Shown: positions 1 to 9,024, counted from the first letter of the stretch. The stretch: 64,000 nucleotides of DNA from JAJPXC01 sp964510535 (GCA_964510535.1 CAZECG010000008.1:1-64000), one strand, 5' to 3'. Notes: generated from the letters alone by a model not told the origin. Program-made: numbers and translations.

Positions 1-30
1 CCTAAGTGGCTTATTATAAGGGATTATCGC

Positions 31-2745
31 TTAATCTTCGATGGCCGCCTGCGCCGCAGCTACGCGCGCGATGGGCACACGGAAGGGTGAACAGCTGACG
101 TAGTTCATACCGAGTTTTGCGCAGAACTTAACCGATGAAGGTTCGCCGCCGTGCTCGCCGCAGATACCTACTTTGAGTTCGGGTTTGGTTGAGCGGCCTT
201 TCTCTACGCCCATTCTTACCAATTGGCCTACGCCCTCTTGGTCGAGCACTTCAAACGGGTCGGTCTTGATAACGCCATGTTCTTTGTAGAATTTCAAGAA
301 CTTGGGAGCGTCGTCGCGAGAGAAACCAAATGTCATTTGGGTCAAGTCGTTAGTACCGAATGAGAAGAAGTCGGCAACAGTTGCGATTTGGTCGGCGGTT
401 AGAGCGGCGCGGGGCACCTCAATCATAGTTCCGACTTTATATGCTACGCTGCATCCTTTTTCTTCAAACACTTTAGCGGCTGTGGTGTTGATGACGTCGG
501 CTTGGTTTTGTATTTCTTTGAGTGAACCCACCAACGGAATCATAATTTCGGGGTGAACGTCGATGCCGCGTTCTTTCACAGTGAGAGCTGCTTCGATGAT
601 AGCGCGTGTTTGCATCTCGGTGATTTCGGGGTAGGTGATACCAAGACGGCAACCGCGGTGGCCGAGCATCGGGTTAAATTCCTCGAGGCTGTCAACTTTT
701 GCTTTGACTTCTTCGAGAGTAAGACCCATTTCGGTTGCGAGTTCTTTTTGGGTTGCAGTCTGGTGAGGTACGAATTCGTGCAACGGGGGATCGAGCAAGC
801 GGATGGTTACGCCAAATCCGTCCATAGCTTCGAAGATGCCCTCGAAGTCGCCGCGTTGCATGGGGAGCAATTTGGCCAATGCTGTGCGACGGCCTTCCTC
901 GTCTGATGCGAGAATCATTTCACGCACTGCTTTGATGCGGTCGCCCTCGAAGAACATGTGTTCGGTGCGGCAAAGACCGATACCCTGAGCACCGAAGTGG
1001 CGGGCTTGTTTAGCGTCGCGGGGTGAGTCGGCGTTAGTGCGCACAAGCGTTTTGGTGTATTTCTCTGCAAGGTTCATGATCGCACCGAAGTCACCGTCGA
1101 GTTCGGGGTCGGTAGTGGGAACCTGTCCATCGTATACGTCACCGGTCGAACCATTGAGCGAAATCCAGTCGCCTTCTTTGTATGTTTTGCCGCCCATGTT
1201 GACGGTTTTTTCTTTGTAGTCAACAACAATTTCACCAGCTCCTGAAACGCAGCATTTACCCATACCGCGAGCCACAACGGCTGCGTGTGAAGTCATACCG
1301 CCACGCATAGTAAGGATACCTTGAGCTACGGCCATACCGCGAAGGTCTTCGGGCGATGTCTCGATACGAACCAAAACGACTTTCTTTTTCTTTTCGGCCC
1401 ATGCCTCAGCGTCCTCAGCGGAGAAAACAATCTGACCGGCGGCTGCACCTGGAGATGCGGGGAGACCTTTGGCAACAACTACGGCGCGTTTGAGTGCGCT
1501 CTTGTCGAATACGGGGTGGAGAAGTTCATCAAGCTTCTGGGGCTCCATACGCAAAAGTGCTGTCTTTTCGTCGATTTTACCGTCGCGGAGGAGATCCATA
1601 GCGATTTTTACCATAGCTGCGCCTGTACGCTTGCCATTACGGGTTTGGAGCATCCACAGTTTGCCGTCTTGGATGGTGAACTCCATATCCTGCATGTCGC
1701 GGTAGTAGTCTTCGAGACGGTTGGCGATAGCGATGAGTTCAGCTGCGCAAGTGGGCATAGACTCCTCGAGTGAGGGATATTTAGCTGCGCGCTCATCCTC
1801 AGAAATACCTTGGAGGGCAGCCCAACGGCGAGAACCCTCGACGGTGATTTGTTGGGGAGTGCGGATGCCGGCAACAACATCCTCGCCTTGTGCGTTGATG
1901 AGATACTCACCGTTGAAGATGTTTTCGCCAGTAGCGGCATCGCGACTGAATGCCACGCCGGTAGCCGAGTTATTGCCCATATTGCCGTAAACCATTGCCT
2001 GGACGTTGACAGCGGTACCCCATTCTTCGGGTATTTGGTTCATGCGGCGATATATGATAGCGCGCTCATTCATCCAGCTATCAAATACAGCGCAGATACC
2101 ACCCCAAAGTTGTTCCCATGCGCTGTCGGGGAAATCTTTGCCGGTGTAGTCTTTAACGGCAGCTTTGAAGAGCTTAACGAGTGCTTTAAGGTCATCAACA
2201 TCAAGCTCAGTGTCGAGTTTAACGCCTTTTTCCTCTTTAATTTTCTCCATGATTTCCTCGAAGGGATCTATGTCGGCTTTGCTCTTGGGCTTCATGCCAA
2301 GCACTACATCGCCATACATCTGCACGAAACGGCGGTAGCTGTCCCACGCAAAGCGGGGATTGCCGCTCTTTTCAGCCAATGAGGCTACGGTAGCGTCGTT
2401 CATACCGAGGTTGAGGACGGTGTCCATCATACCGGGCATCGAAGCGCGTGCGCCGGAGCGAACTGAAACCAACAGAGGATTTGCAGGGTCATTGAATTTT
2501 TTACCAGTGAGCGATTCAACATGGGCAATAGCGGCTTCAACATCTTTTTGGATGCGTTTTACCACTTCCTCTTTGCCACACTGGGTGTATTCGTTACAAA
2601 CTTCTGTCGTGATAGTGAACCCCGGAGGTACGGGCATTCCCAGTAAGTTCATTTCTGCAAGATTGGCACCTTTACCGCCGAGGAGATTTCTCATCTCGGC
2701 ATTGCCTTCGGCTTTGCCATCTCCGAATGTATAAACTCTTTTCAT
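31..2745 (-). CDS. ppdK: Pyruvate, phosphate dikinase
   Basis: Interconverts pyruvate, ATP and phosphate with PEP, AMP and PPi in the cytoplasm, at the pyruvate/PEP step of glycolysis and gluconeogenesis. The 904-residue length is normal for the family. In order: an N-terminal ATP-grasp domain (opening with a GGKGANLAEM motif), the swivelling phosphohistidine domain with GGMTSHAAVVARG (catalytic His about residue 487), and a C-terminal PEP-binding TIM barrel with the catalytic Cys in CGEHGGEP (about residue 862). All three catalytic signatures are intact. It is monocistronic and divergent from the rRNA methyltransferase gene, with a good Bacteroidetes promoter about 65 bases upstream. Its PPi product or substrate links it to the PPi-dependent phosphofructokinase at 55-56.7 kb. 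Confidence 0.97.
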   Translation of the reverse strand: MKRVYTFGDGKAEGNAEMRNLLGGKGANLAEMNLLGMPVPPGFTITTEVCNEYTQCGKEEVVKRIQKDVEAAIAHVESLTGKKFNDPANPLLVSVRSGARASMPGMMDTVLNLGMNDATVASLAEKSGNPRFAWDSYRRFVQMYGDVVLGMKPKSKADIDPFEEIMEKIKEEKGVKLDTELDVDDLKALVKLFKAAVKDYTGKDFPDSAWEQLWGGICAVFDSWMNERAIIYRRMNQIPEEWGTAVNVQAMVYGNMGNNSATGVAFSRDAATGENIFNGEYLINAQGEDVVAGIRTPQQITVEGSRRWAALQGISEDERAAKYPSLEESMPTCAAELIAIANRLEDYYRDMQDMEFTIQDGKLWMLQTRNGKRTGAAMVKIAMDLLRDGKIDEKTALLRMEPQKLDELLHPVFDKSALKRAVVVAKGLPASPGAAAGQIVFSAEDAEAWAEKKKKVVLVRIETSPEDLRGMAVAQGILTMRGGMTSHAAVVARGMGKCCVSGAGEIVVDYKEKTVNMGGKTYKEGDWISLNGSTGDVYDGQVPTTDPELDGDFGAIMNLAEKYTKTLVRTNADSPRDAKQARHFGAQGIGLCRTEHMFFEGDRIKAVREMILASDEEGRRTALAKLLPMQRGDFEGIFEAMDGFGVTIRLLDPPLHEFVPHQTATQKELATEMGLTLEEVKAKVDSLEEFNPMLGHRGCRLGITYPEITEMQTRAIIEAALTVKERGIDVHPEIMIPLVGSLKEIQNQADVINTTAAKVFEEKGCSVAYKVGTMIEVPRAALTADQIATVADFFSFGTNDLTQMTFGFSRDDAPKFLKFYKEHGVIKTDPFEVLDQEGVGQLVRMGVEKGRSTKPELKVGICGEHGGEPSSVKFCAKLGMNYVSCSPFRVPIARVAAAQAAIED

Positions 2746-2815
2746 CGGATTGTTTTGGGTTAAGTTATTTTAAAGTTCTAATATCAGTTAACAAAGCATA
2801 ATCGAGAGAGATGTG

Positions 2816-2848
2816 CAAATATAAGTCATAAAAGTGATATAATGAGCA
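2816..2848 (-). promoter_or_regulatory. Promoter of ppdK
   Basis: On the minus strand TATATTTG (2823-2816) matches the Bacteroidetes -7 consensus TAnnTTTG. A TTG (2848-2846) lies 22 bases upstream as the -33 element. The predicted transcript starts near 2810 and leaves a leader of about 65 bases. It overlaps the upstream part of the divergent methyltransferase promoter region. Confidence 0.6.
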
Positions 2849-2879
2849 ATCGTAGCGAAAAAAATCCACAAAAGATGTT

Positions 2880-2887
2880 TAACTTTG
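2880..2887 (+). promoter_or_regulatory. -7 box of the rRNA methyltransferase operon
   Basis: TAACTTTG is an exact TAnnTTTG match, followed by C as is common in this phylum. I see no TTG at the right distance upstream. It lies downstream of the first ATG of the open frame (2842), so that ATG would be outside a transcript starting near 2893. This favours the GTG at 2929 as the true start. Confidence 0.5.
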
Positions 2888-2928
2888 CATCGTCGAAACA
2901 GTATGTCTTAAAAATTTCAAATTGTTGC

Positions 2929-4347
2929 GTGAGTAGAAAACGTAAAGAATTACCCCTGATTCAGGCGGTTGAGATAACAGGTGTCGCTGCTGAGGGCAAT
3001 AGCATAGCACGTGTCAATGATATGGTGGTGTTCATACCGTTTGGTGCCCCCGGAGATGTGGCTGACGTGAAACTTGATAAGAAAAAGAAGAGTTATGCAG
3101 AAGGACATATCGTCAACATGGTATCGCCATCGGCCTTGAGGGTTGAGCCGAAGTGTGAGCATTTCGGGATATGTGGCGGTTGTCGATGGCAGCATTTGCC
3201 ATATGAGTTTCAGTTGCGCTGTAAACGTCAGCAGGTAGAGGATGCAATGCGTCGCATTGCGAAAATTGAAATTCCGGAAATCAAGCCTGCTCTCGGCTCT
3301 AAGCAGATATGGGAGTATCGTAACAAAATGGAGTACACGTTCTCTAATAAATTATGGTTAACTCGCGAACAGCTTCAGAGCGGCGTAGAGTTCCCTGACC
3401 GCAACGCTGCCGGATTCCATATCCCCGGCGCTTTTGACAAAGTGCTCGACATCAACCGTTGCCATTTGCAAGATGATTTCTCTAATCGCTTAAGGTTGTT
3501 TATTAAAGATTATGGCAAGACTAACGGATTGTCATTCTATGATTTGAGAGCTAATAGCGGATTGTTGAGAACGCTTATGGTGAGAATGGCATCGACCGGT
3601 CAGATTATGGTGGTTATGTCGTTTGGCGCAGATGAGCCTGAGGCGATAAAAGCATTGCTCGATGCTGTAAGAGATAATTTCTCCGAAATTACTTCGTTGC
3701 TCTATGTGATTAATTTAAAAGTTAATGACACTATTGGAGACCAAGAAATTTTGCTTCACTCAGGCTCTGAGTTTATAGAAGAGGAAATGGAGGGACTGAG
3801 GTTTAGAGTAGGACCGAAATCGTTCTATCAGACTAACTCGCGTCAAGCATATGAACTGTATAAGGTAGCTCGCGAACAGGCAGCCCTTTCGGGCAATGAG
3901 CTTGTATATGACCTATACACCGGTACCGGCACTATTGCCAATTTTGTCGCGCGTTCTTGTCGCAAGGTGGTGGGCATTGAGTATGTTCCCGAAGCTATAG
4001 AGGACGCAAAAGTCAATTCTGATATTAACAGCATTGACAACACGGTGTTCTATGCGGGTGACATGAAAGATGTGCTCACACGCGAATTTGTCGCCGAACA
4101 TGGCCGTCCAGACGTAATAATTGTTGACCCACCGAGAGCCGGGATGCACACCGATGTCATCGACGTGATTCTTGATACGGCTCCGCGTCGCATAGTTTAT
4201 GTGAGTTGTAATCCGGCTACCCAGGCTCGCGATTTGAGCTTGCTCGATGTCAAATATAAGGTTGTTAATATCCAGCCGGTTGATATGTTCCCTCACACTC
4301 AGCACGTTGAAAATGTTGCTACGTTAGAAATAAGAGACACTCTATAG
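2929..4347 (+). CDS. rlmD: 23S rRNA (uracil-5-)-methyltransferase, RumA/RlmD family
   Basis: SAM-dependent enzyme that methylates a uridine of 23S rRNA at C5. The open frame extends back to an ATG at 2842, but I place the start at the GTG at 2929 (472 aa): the residues before it resemble no family member, the family-like text begins SRKRKELPLI, and a promoter box lies between the two starts. Domains: an N-terminal TRAM fold, the [4Fe-4S] cluster cysteines in CEHFGICGGC (C76, C82, C85 from the GTG), the SAM-binding DLYTGTGTIANF loop, and the catalytic Cys in VSCNPATQARDL. The target (U1939 or U747) cannot be told from sequence alone. It heads an operon with the radical SAM and thioesterase genes. 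Confidence 0.9.
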   Translation: MSRKRKELPLIQAVEITGVAAEGNSIARVNDMVVFIPFGAPGDVADVKLDKKKKSYAEGHIVNMVSPSALRVEPKCEHFGICGGCRWQHLPYEFQLRCKRQQVEDAMRRIAKIEIPEIKPALGSKQIWEYRNKMEYTFSNKLWLTREQLQSGVEFPDRNAAGFHIPGAFDKVLDINRCHLQDDFSNRLRLFIKDYGKTNGLSFYDLRANSGLLRTLMVRMASTGQIMVVMSFGADEPEAIKALLDAVRDNFSEITSLLYVINLKVNDTIGDQEILLHSGSEFIEEEMEGLRFRVGPKSFYQTNSRQAYELYKVAREQAALSGNELVYDLYTGTGTIANFVARSCRKVVGIEYVPEAIEDAKVNSDINSIDNTVFYAGDMKDVLTREFVAEHGRPDVIIVDPPRAGMHTDVIDVILDTAPRRIVYVSCNPATQARDLSLLDVKYKVVNIQPVDMFPHTQHVENVATLEIRDTL

Positions 4348-4358
4348 ATTCCGGCTGA

Positions 4359-5420
4359 ATGAATATATACAAGGCAATTAGATTGTTTGGGAAAATCAAG
4401 TCCAAGAGGCTGAAACTAATCGGGCTCTTGGTCATGCATTTGACCAAGAAACGTTATGTGGGCGTTTTTCTCGATCCGGTGATGGCCTGCAATCTGCGAT
4501 GTCGTATGTGTTATATGTCCGATCCGGGCAAAATCAAAGAGCTGAAAGGTAGAAAACCAATGACTATGGGTGATGTCGAAGTTTTAGCCAGCTCGATGTT
4601 TCATCGCGCCATAAAGTTGCAAATAGGGTGTGCGACTGAACCTACATTGTCGCCTCTGCTTGAGGATATAGTGGCGTGCGGTAAAAGATATGGCGTGCCA
4701 TATATTTCGATTACTACCAATGGGCAGTTACTGACAGGCGAGCGTGTGGAACGTTTGATTGCAGCAGGATTGAACGAACTGACCCTGTCCATACACGGTC
4801 TGCGCAAAGATACATACGAGTATTTGATGAACGGTGCAGATTTCAGCCGCTTTGAGAGGTTGATTGATAGTCTGAAAGCGATAAAACTCAAGCATCCTAA
4901 TTTTAATGTAAGACTCAACTATGTAGTCAACTCAATGAACCGCCATGACCTTGCCGATTTCTTCACAGGTGTACTTGCAGGTCTTGACTTTGACATAGTG
5001 CAGATAAGACCGTTCCAGAATCTCGGAGACACCTCCTATTCCGACTATGATTTGGACGGCGTTATTGCCGATTACAATAAATTGATATCGCCCATAGTGA
5101 AGCATTGCGCAGCCAAAGGTCGACGGTGTATCGTCCCTGATATCGATAATCTTCACTCTGTAAATGGTTTAACCGACGGATTCAATGATTATGTGGAACA
5201 ACTCACATACTATTATGTCGGGACTGCCGATGCCGGGAACGCGGGGGTAAACCTGTCGGTTAATAAATCGGGCTATAATCCTGATAAATTGACGTTTGAG
5301 CAATATCACCGCGCCAATGGTACAGTTAAAGAAATGTTAAGCCGTGTTCTGTCGCCTAATGGCGGCAAAAACTTGGTCGACATTAAAACGACCAAGAAGC
5401 TAAACTATAACGTAAAGTAG
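4359..5420 (+). CDS. Radical SAM protein of unknown substrate
   Basis: A radical SAM enzyme, shown by the CNLRCRMC motif (C44, C48, C51) that binds the catalytic [4Fe-4S] cluster, followed by the usual alternating alpha/beta barrel including ISITTNGQLL and a LSIHGLRKDTYEYL strand-helix. The C-terminal 100 residues hold no Cys-rich SPASM cluster: two cysteines lie near KHCAAKGRRC and then none. That argues against a peptide-maturase type. At 353 aa it is the size of the general MoaA/NirJ-like superfamily. It begins 11 bases after the methyltransferase stop and ends 25 bases before the thioesterase start, so the three are probably cotranscribed. I do not recognise its substrate. Confidence 0.85.
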   Translation: MNIYKAIRLFGKIKSKRLKLIGLLVMHLTKKRYVGVFLDPVMACNLRCRMCYMSDPGKIKELKGRKPMTMGDVEVLASSMFHRAIKLQIGCATEPTLSPLLEDIVACGKRYGVPYISITTNGQLLTGERVERLIAAGLNELTLSIHGLRKDTYEYLMNGADFSRFERLIDSLKAIKLKHPNFNVRLNYVVNSMNRHDLADFFTGVLAGLDFDIVQIRPFQNLGDTSYSDYDLDGVIADYNKLISPIVKHCAAKGRRCIVPDIDNLHSVNGLTDGFNDYVEQLTYYYVGTADAGNAGVNLSVNKSGYNPDKLTFEQYHRANGTVKEMLSRVLSPNGGKNLVDIKTTKKLNYNVK

Positions 5421-5445
5421 TTGGTGGAACAAAGTAGTTATAATA

Positions 5446-5829
5446 ATGGGACTCGAATTAAAAGAGGGTATATTATTGGCCGATAGGTTTGTAGTAAGAG
5501 CGGATATGTCGGCCAAATCAGTTGGGTCGGGCGACCTTGAAGTGCTTGCCACGCCGATATTGATTGCCAAACTCGAAAATGTGGCTATGCGAGCAGTTGC
5601 CGACTTGTTGCCCGAGGGTTCAACAACAGTTGGCGGGTATGTCGAATTGTCACACCTTAAACCTACTCCAATCGGAGCCGAAGTAATTGTCGAAGCTCGG
5701 TTAGAGAAGGTCTCGGGGCGTAAATTGCACTTTAAATTGACAGCTACCGAAGGTGGGACGACCATCGGTGATGGCACTCATATCAGATTCATTGTCGACC
5801 GACTGAAATTTATCGGCAAAATGTCATAG
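5446..5829 (+). CDS. Hotdog-fold thioesterase, fluoroacetyl-CoA thioesterase (FlK)-like
   Basis: A 127-residue single hotdog domain predicted to hydrolyse an acyl-CoA thioester. It carries Thr36, Glu44 and His70. Their spacing (8 and 26 residues) is the same as the Thr42/Glu50/His76 triad of Streptomyces FlK, which supports placement in that thioesterase family. Real fluoroacetyl-CoA specificity is not implied; these genes are widespread in gut Bacteroidales, where the physiological substrate is unknown to me. It is last in the operon with the rRNA methyltransferase and radical SAM genes. Its stop codon abuts the stop of the convergent CYTH gene (6 bases shared), leaving no room for a terminator. 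Confidence 0.8.
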   Translation: MGLELKEGILLADRFVVRADMSAKSVGSGDLEVLATPILIAKLENVAMRAVADLLPEGSTTVGGYVELSHLKPTPIGAEVIVEARLEKVSGRKLHFKLTATEGGTTIGDGTHIRFIVDRLKFIGKMS

Positions 5830-6264
5830 GTTTGAGTTATAGTAAGCCGGATTACCAGTCACTTCCTCTCCGATGAAGTGGGGTAGCTCAATTTTTTCGT
5901 TTTCGTCATCAAGTTCAATTTCTGCTATAGTTGCAGTTCCCGAGGGCTTGGAAAATTCATCTATCTCCCACATTTTGCCGGCATAATCTACAATCCATCT
6001 TGTTTTTTCGACTATTTTTCCCTCGCAAATTTCAAGCATCTCTTTGGCATCGTTGATGGGTATCGGATATTCCCATTCATGTCGTGTCGCATTGACTGTG
6101 ACGCTTTTGACCGTTATTCTCGCATAGCCATCTATTATGCGGATTCTGACTGTGGCTTCTTTGCTGCGCGACAGGTACCCTTGAATTATGTGATGCTTTC
6201 GCATAGCGAACTTCTTATAGGATTCGTCGTAAATGAGAAACTTTCGTTCAATTTCCAGTGCCAT
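5824..6264 (-). CDS. CYTH domain protein (triphosphate tunnel family)
   Basis: Starts MALEIERKFLI, containing the ExExK signature (Glu4, Glu6, Lys8) that defines CYTH/triphosphate tunnel metalloenzymes. Further charged beta-strand motifs follow, such as TVRIRIIDGYARITVK and TRWIVDYAGKMWEIDEF. The 146-residue length fits the short bacterial CYTH group. Members are usually inorganic triphosphatases; a few are class IV adenylate cyclases or thiamine triphosphatases. The reaction here is unproven, with triphosphatase most likely. It is monocistronic, transcribed from the minus-strand half of the palindromic promoter at 6307-6324, and ends tail to tail with the thioesterase gene. Confidence 0.85.
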   Translation of the reverse strand: MALEIERKFLIYDESYKKFAMRKHHIIQGYLSRSKEATVRIRIIDGYARITVKSVTVNATRHEWEYPIPINDAKEMLEICEGKIVEKTRWIVDYAGKMWEIDEFSKPSGTATIAEIELDDENEKIELPHFIGEEVTGNPAYYNSNL

Positions 6265-6306
6265 TGGTAATCTGATGATTGATGTCGATTATTATGGTAA
6301 TAATGA

Positions 6307-6324
6307 TTAACTTTGCAAAGTTAA
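6307..6324. promoter_or_regulatory. Palindromic back-to-back promoter
   Basis: An 18-base perfect palindrome, TTAACTTTGCAAAGTTAA, contains TAACTTTG on both strands (6308-6315 on plus, 6323-6316 on minus). Each is an exact TAnnTTTG box. The boxes abut, so the two transcripts would start inside or just beyond each other's box. The distance from the last G of each box to its start codon (GTG 6367 on plus, ATG 6264 on minus) is 52 bases in both directions. The -33 TTG candidates are about 25-26 bases away, slightly far. Confidence 0.55.
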
Positions 6325-6366
6325 CAGAAATCAATGAAGTGGTTTCTTCAATAGGCTTACAATTTG

Positions 6367-8952
6367 GTGAATAGATTTATAATAAATATCTTAATCGCAT
6401 TATTCGTATCAATCGGATCAGTAAATAGTAGAGCTGCTGACGGCAACATTGCCGGAGATGCCGAGCATTTATCGACTGTGAAGGTGCGGATCGCTGTTAC
6501 AGATAGTCTCAGCGGGCAGCCGATTCCGTATGCTGCTGTTATGCTTAAAGGCAACCAAGGGGGTGTATTGGCCAATGAAAAAGGATTGGCCACAGTTTTT
6601 GTGAATCCGTCGGCTGGTAATATTATAGAGGTGCAGACCATGGGGTACTCGGCAAGAATCGTCGAGATACCAAAAGGGAAAAAGTCAATCAACGTAGCTC
6701 TCGCTCCAACTGGAGTGAAACTGAAAGAGGTGGTTGTGAAACGAACTAAAGAAAAATATTCAAAGAAAAACAATCCGGCTGTCAAGTTTGCAGAGTCAAT
6801 AAAAAGAGCTCGTGATTTAACTGATCCTCGCCGTCATGATAATTATAATTATGACAAATATGAGCGCATCACAATGGCGATAAATCAGTTTGACGAGGGT
6901 AAGCAGGAGAATTGGTTATTTAATAAGTTTCCATTTTTGAATGAGCACGTCGATACTTCCGAGGTGTCGGGACAGCCTATATTAAATCTGTCAGTTAGAG
7001 AGAAAACATCGCAAGTGTCGTATCGTCGTGATCCGGAATCGGAAAAAGAGTATGTGACAGGGCGACGTCATGAAGGAATTGATGACTTGATGTCAAATCA
7101 AGAGAATGTTCAGAAAGCATTGGAAGATGTTTTCAGAGAGGTTGATCTGTATCAGAATGACATAACCATTTTGCAGAATCGCTTTGTCAGCCCAATGTCG
7201 AGGATTGCATCTGACTTTTACAAATTTTATCTGACCGATACAGTCGATGTTGAAGGTGAACGTTGCATAGTGTTGAGTTTCGCACCTCACAATCCACAAA
7301 CTTTCGGATTCATAGGACGTGTTTATGTGCCTGAGGGAGACTCGACCATGTTTATTAAGAAAGTTGAAATGAACGTGCCTCGCGACATAAATCTCAATTT
7401 CATACAGAAGATGTACATCAACCAGCAGTTTGAACGCGCATCAGATGGCTCACGTTTAAAGACTAAAGACGACATGATAGTCGAAGTCTTGATACTGCCG
7501 GGTACACCGGGATTATACTTCCGTCGCAATACAGCTTACCGCAACCATAATTTCGAGCTGACCAACCGTCAGGCTCTGTTTGATAAGCCAGAAAACTCAA
7601 TTGTGGATTCCGCAGCCGACCTACGAGATGAAGCATTCTGGGCATCGGAACGCCAGTTTGATATAACCGATAACGAACTCCGTGTGGGGTCGATGATGGA
7701 ACGCTTGAGGTCTGTGCCGGTTTACTATTGGAGCGAGCGGACTTTGAAACTCCTGATGTCAGGATATATCCACACCGGCAAGAAAAGCCCTGTTGACATA
7801 GGCCCGATAGGTAAATTTATCAGTGGGAACTCAATCGAGGGATTCCGTATGCAATTGGGGGGATTGACCACAGCAAGCCTAAGTAAGCGTTGGTTTGCAA
7901 GAGGTTATGCGGCATATGGGTTCAAGGATAAGCGTTTTAAATATTCAGGTGAGTTAGAATATTCTTTTATTGATAAGAAATACCATGCCCGCGAGTTCCC
8001 GATAAAGTCGATAAAGGTGCGTCATTCCTATGATGTCGATGAGATAGGGCAGGGGTCGTCTTATTACTCCAATATGGATATGATTTTTTCCTCGTTCACG
8101 CGTATGGACAATAACCAGATGACATATAAACGTGAATCGGAACTTGAATATGTGCTTGAGCTTGCAAACCATTTTTCAATCGAGACTGGTCTGAAATACA
8201 CAAGGCAGGAGGCAACCGCACTTATGCCTTTTATCACCGGCGATGGGCGCAGCTATTGGAAATATGATCAAGCGACTTTTAATGTTAAGTTGCGTTATGC
8301 TCCGGGTGAAAAATTCTATCAAGGCAAGAGTGAACGCCAACCAATCAATATGGATGCGCCTGTGTTTACTCTCAGTCATAGTTTCGGCCCGATGAATTTC
8401 CTCGGAAGTCAATGGACAATTAACAAGACAGAAGCGAGTGTATTCAAACGTTTTTGGTTTTCAGCCTTCGGATATGCCGATGTCGTTGTCAAAGGAGGTC
8501 ATGTATGGAATCAAGCGCCCTATCCCAATCTGTTGATTCCGACGGCCAACATCTCATATCTCATCCAGCCTGAAACATTCGCATTGCTCAATCCTCTTGA
8601 GTTTATAACAGATACTTACGGAATATGGGACTTGACATATTGGGCCAATGGGGCGATTTTCAATTATATACCATTTTTGAAAAAATTAAAATTGCGCGAG
8701 GTCATATCGTTTAGGGGAGTTGTGGGGCATCTCAGTATGAAAAACGACCCAAGATTCCATAATAATCTGTACAGATTCCCTGAGATTTCAAACACACAAC
8801 GACTTGGCTCGACCCCTTATATGGAGGTTGCTGTGGGTCTTGATAACGTTTTCCGCATATTCCGTGTTGATTATGTATGGAGACTCACTTACCGCGATGC
8901 ACCAGACATAGACCGAACCGGCGTGAGGATGTCGCTTCATTTCACATTCTGA
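6367..8952 (+). CDS. DUF5686 outer-membrane protein with carboxypeptidase-regulatory-like N-domain
   Basis: A secreted, outer-membrane protein of about 861 residues. An N-terminal signal peptide (IILIALFVSIGSVNSRA region) precedes a carboxypeptidase-regulatory-like beta-sandwich at about residues 34-120 (VTDSLSGQPIPYAAVMLKG typical of CarboxypepD_reg-like). A long DUF5686 region follows, rich in aromatic beta strands and ending in aromatic HFTF, as outer-membrane barrels do. It is common in Bacteroidetes and its role is unknown, but no TonB plug domain is visible. There is no ATG at the start: TTG at 6364 and GTG at 6367 are adjacent, and I prefer GTG. It is transcribed from the palindromic promoter shared with the CYTH gene. 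Confidence 0.85.
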   Translation: MNRFIINILIALFVSIGSVNSRAADGNIAGDAEHLSTVKVRIAVTDSLSGQPIPYAAVMLKGNQGGVLANEKGLATVFVNPSAGNIIEVQTMGYSARIVEIPKGKKSINVALAPTGVKLKEVVVKRTKEKYSKKNNPAVKFAESIKRARDLTDPRRHDNYNYDKYERITMAINQFDEGKQENWLFNKFPFLNEHVDTSEVSGQPILNLSVREKTSQVSYRRDPESEKEYVTGRRHEGIDDLMSNQENVQKALEDVFREVDLYQNDITILQNRFVSPMSRIASDFYKFYLTDTVDVEGERCIVLSFAPHNPQTFGFIGRVYVPEGDSTMFIKKVEMNVPRDINLNFIQKMYINQQFERASDGSRLKTKDDMIVEVLILPGTPGLYFRRNTAYRNHNFELTNRQALFDKPENSIVDSAADLRDEAFWASERQFDITDNELRVGSMMERLRSVPVYYWSERTLKLLMSGYIHTGKKSPVDIGPIGKFISGNSIEGFRMQLGGLTTASLSKRWFARGYAAYGFKDKRFKYSGELEYSFIDKKYHAREFPIKSIKVRHSYDVDEIGQGSSYYSNMDMIFSSFTRMDNNQMTYKRESELEYVLELANHFSIETGLKYTRQEATALMPFITGDGRSYWKYDQATFNVKLRYAPGEKFYQGKSERQPINMDAPVFTLSHSFGPMNFLGSQWTINKTEASVFKRFWFSAFGYADVVVKGGHVWNQAPYPNLLIPTANISYLIQPETFALLNPLEFITDTYGIWDLTYWANGAIFNYIPFLKKLKLREVISFRGVVGHLSMKNDPRFHNNLYRFPEISNTQRLGSTPYMEVAVGLDNVFRIFRVDYVWRLTYRDAPDIDRTGVRMSLHFTF

Positions 8953-8972
8953 ATACGTTCTATAATGAAAAA

Positions 8973-8996
8973 GTCCCGGGGCGCAAACCCCGGGAC
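8973..8996 (-). terminator. Rho-independent terminator of the EF-G paralogue gene
   Basis: A 9-bp perfect GC-rich stem (GTCCCGGGG, 6-base loop, CCCCGGGAC) is followed on the minus strand by TTTTTC. It lies 29 bases past the stop of the minus-strand gene. The plus side lacks a T run, so it is probably a weaker stop for DUF5686 transcripts. Confidence 0.85.
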
Positions 8997-9024
8997 ATGA
9001 CTAAAGCATATATTACAACGAGGA

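Noticed and set aside
1321..2382. Long open frames on the plus strand opposite ppdK
   Set aside because: Shadows of the high-GC-third-position codon use of ppdK; no domain recognisable in them.
2842..2928. 29-residue N-terminal extension of the rRNA methyltransferase
   Set aside because: A promoter box lies inside it and it resembles no family N terminus.
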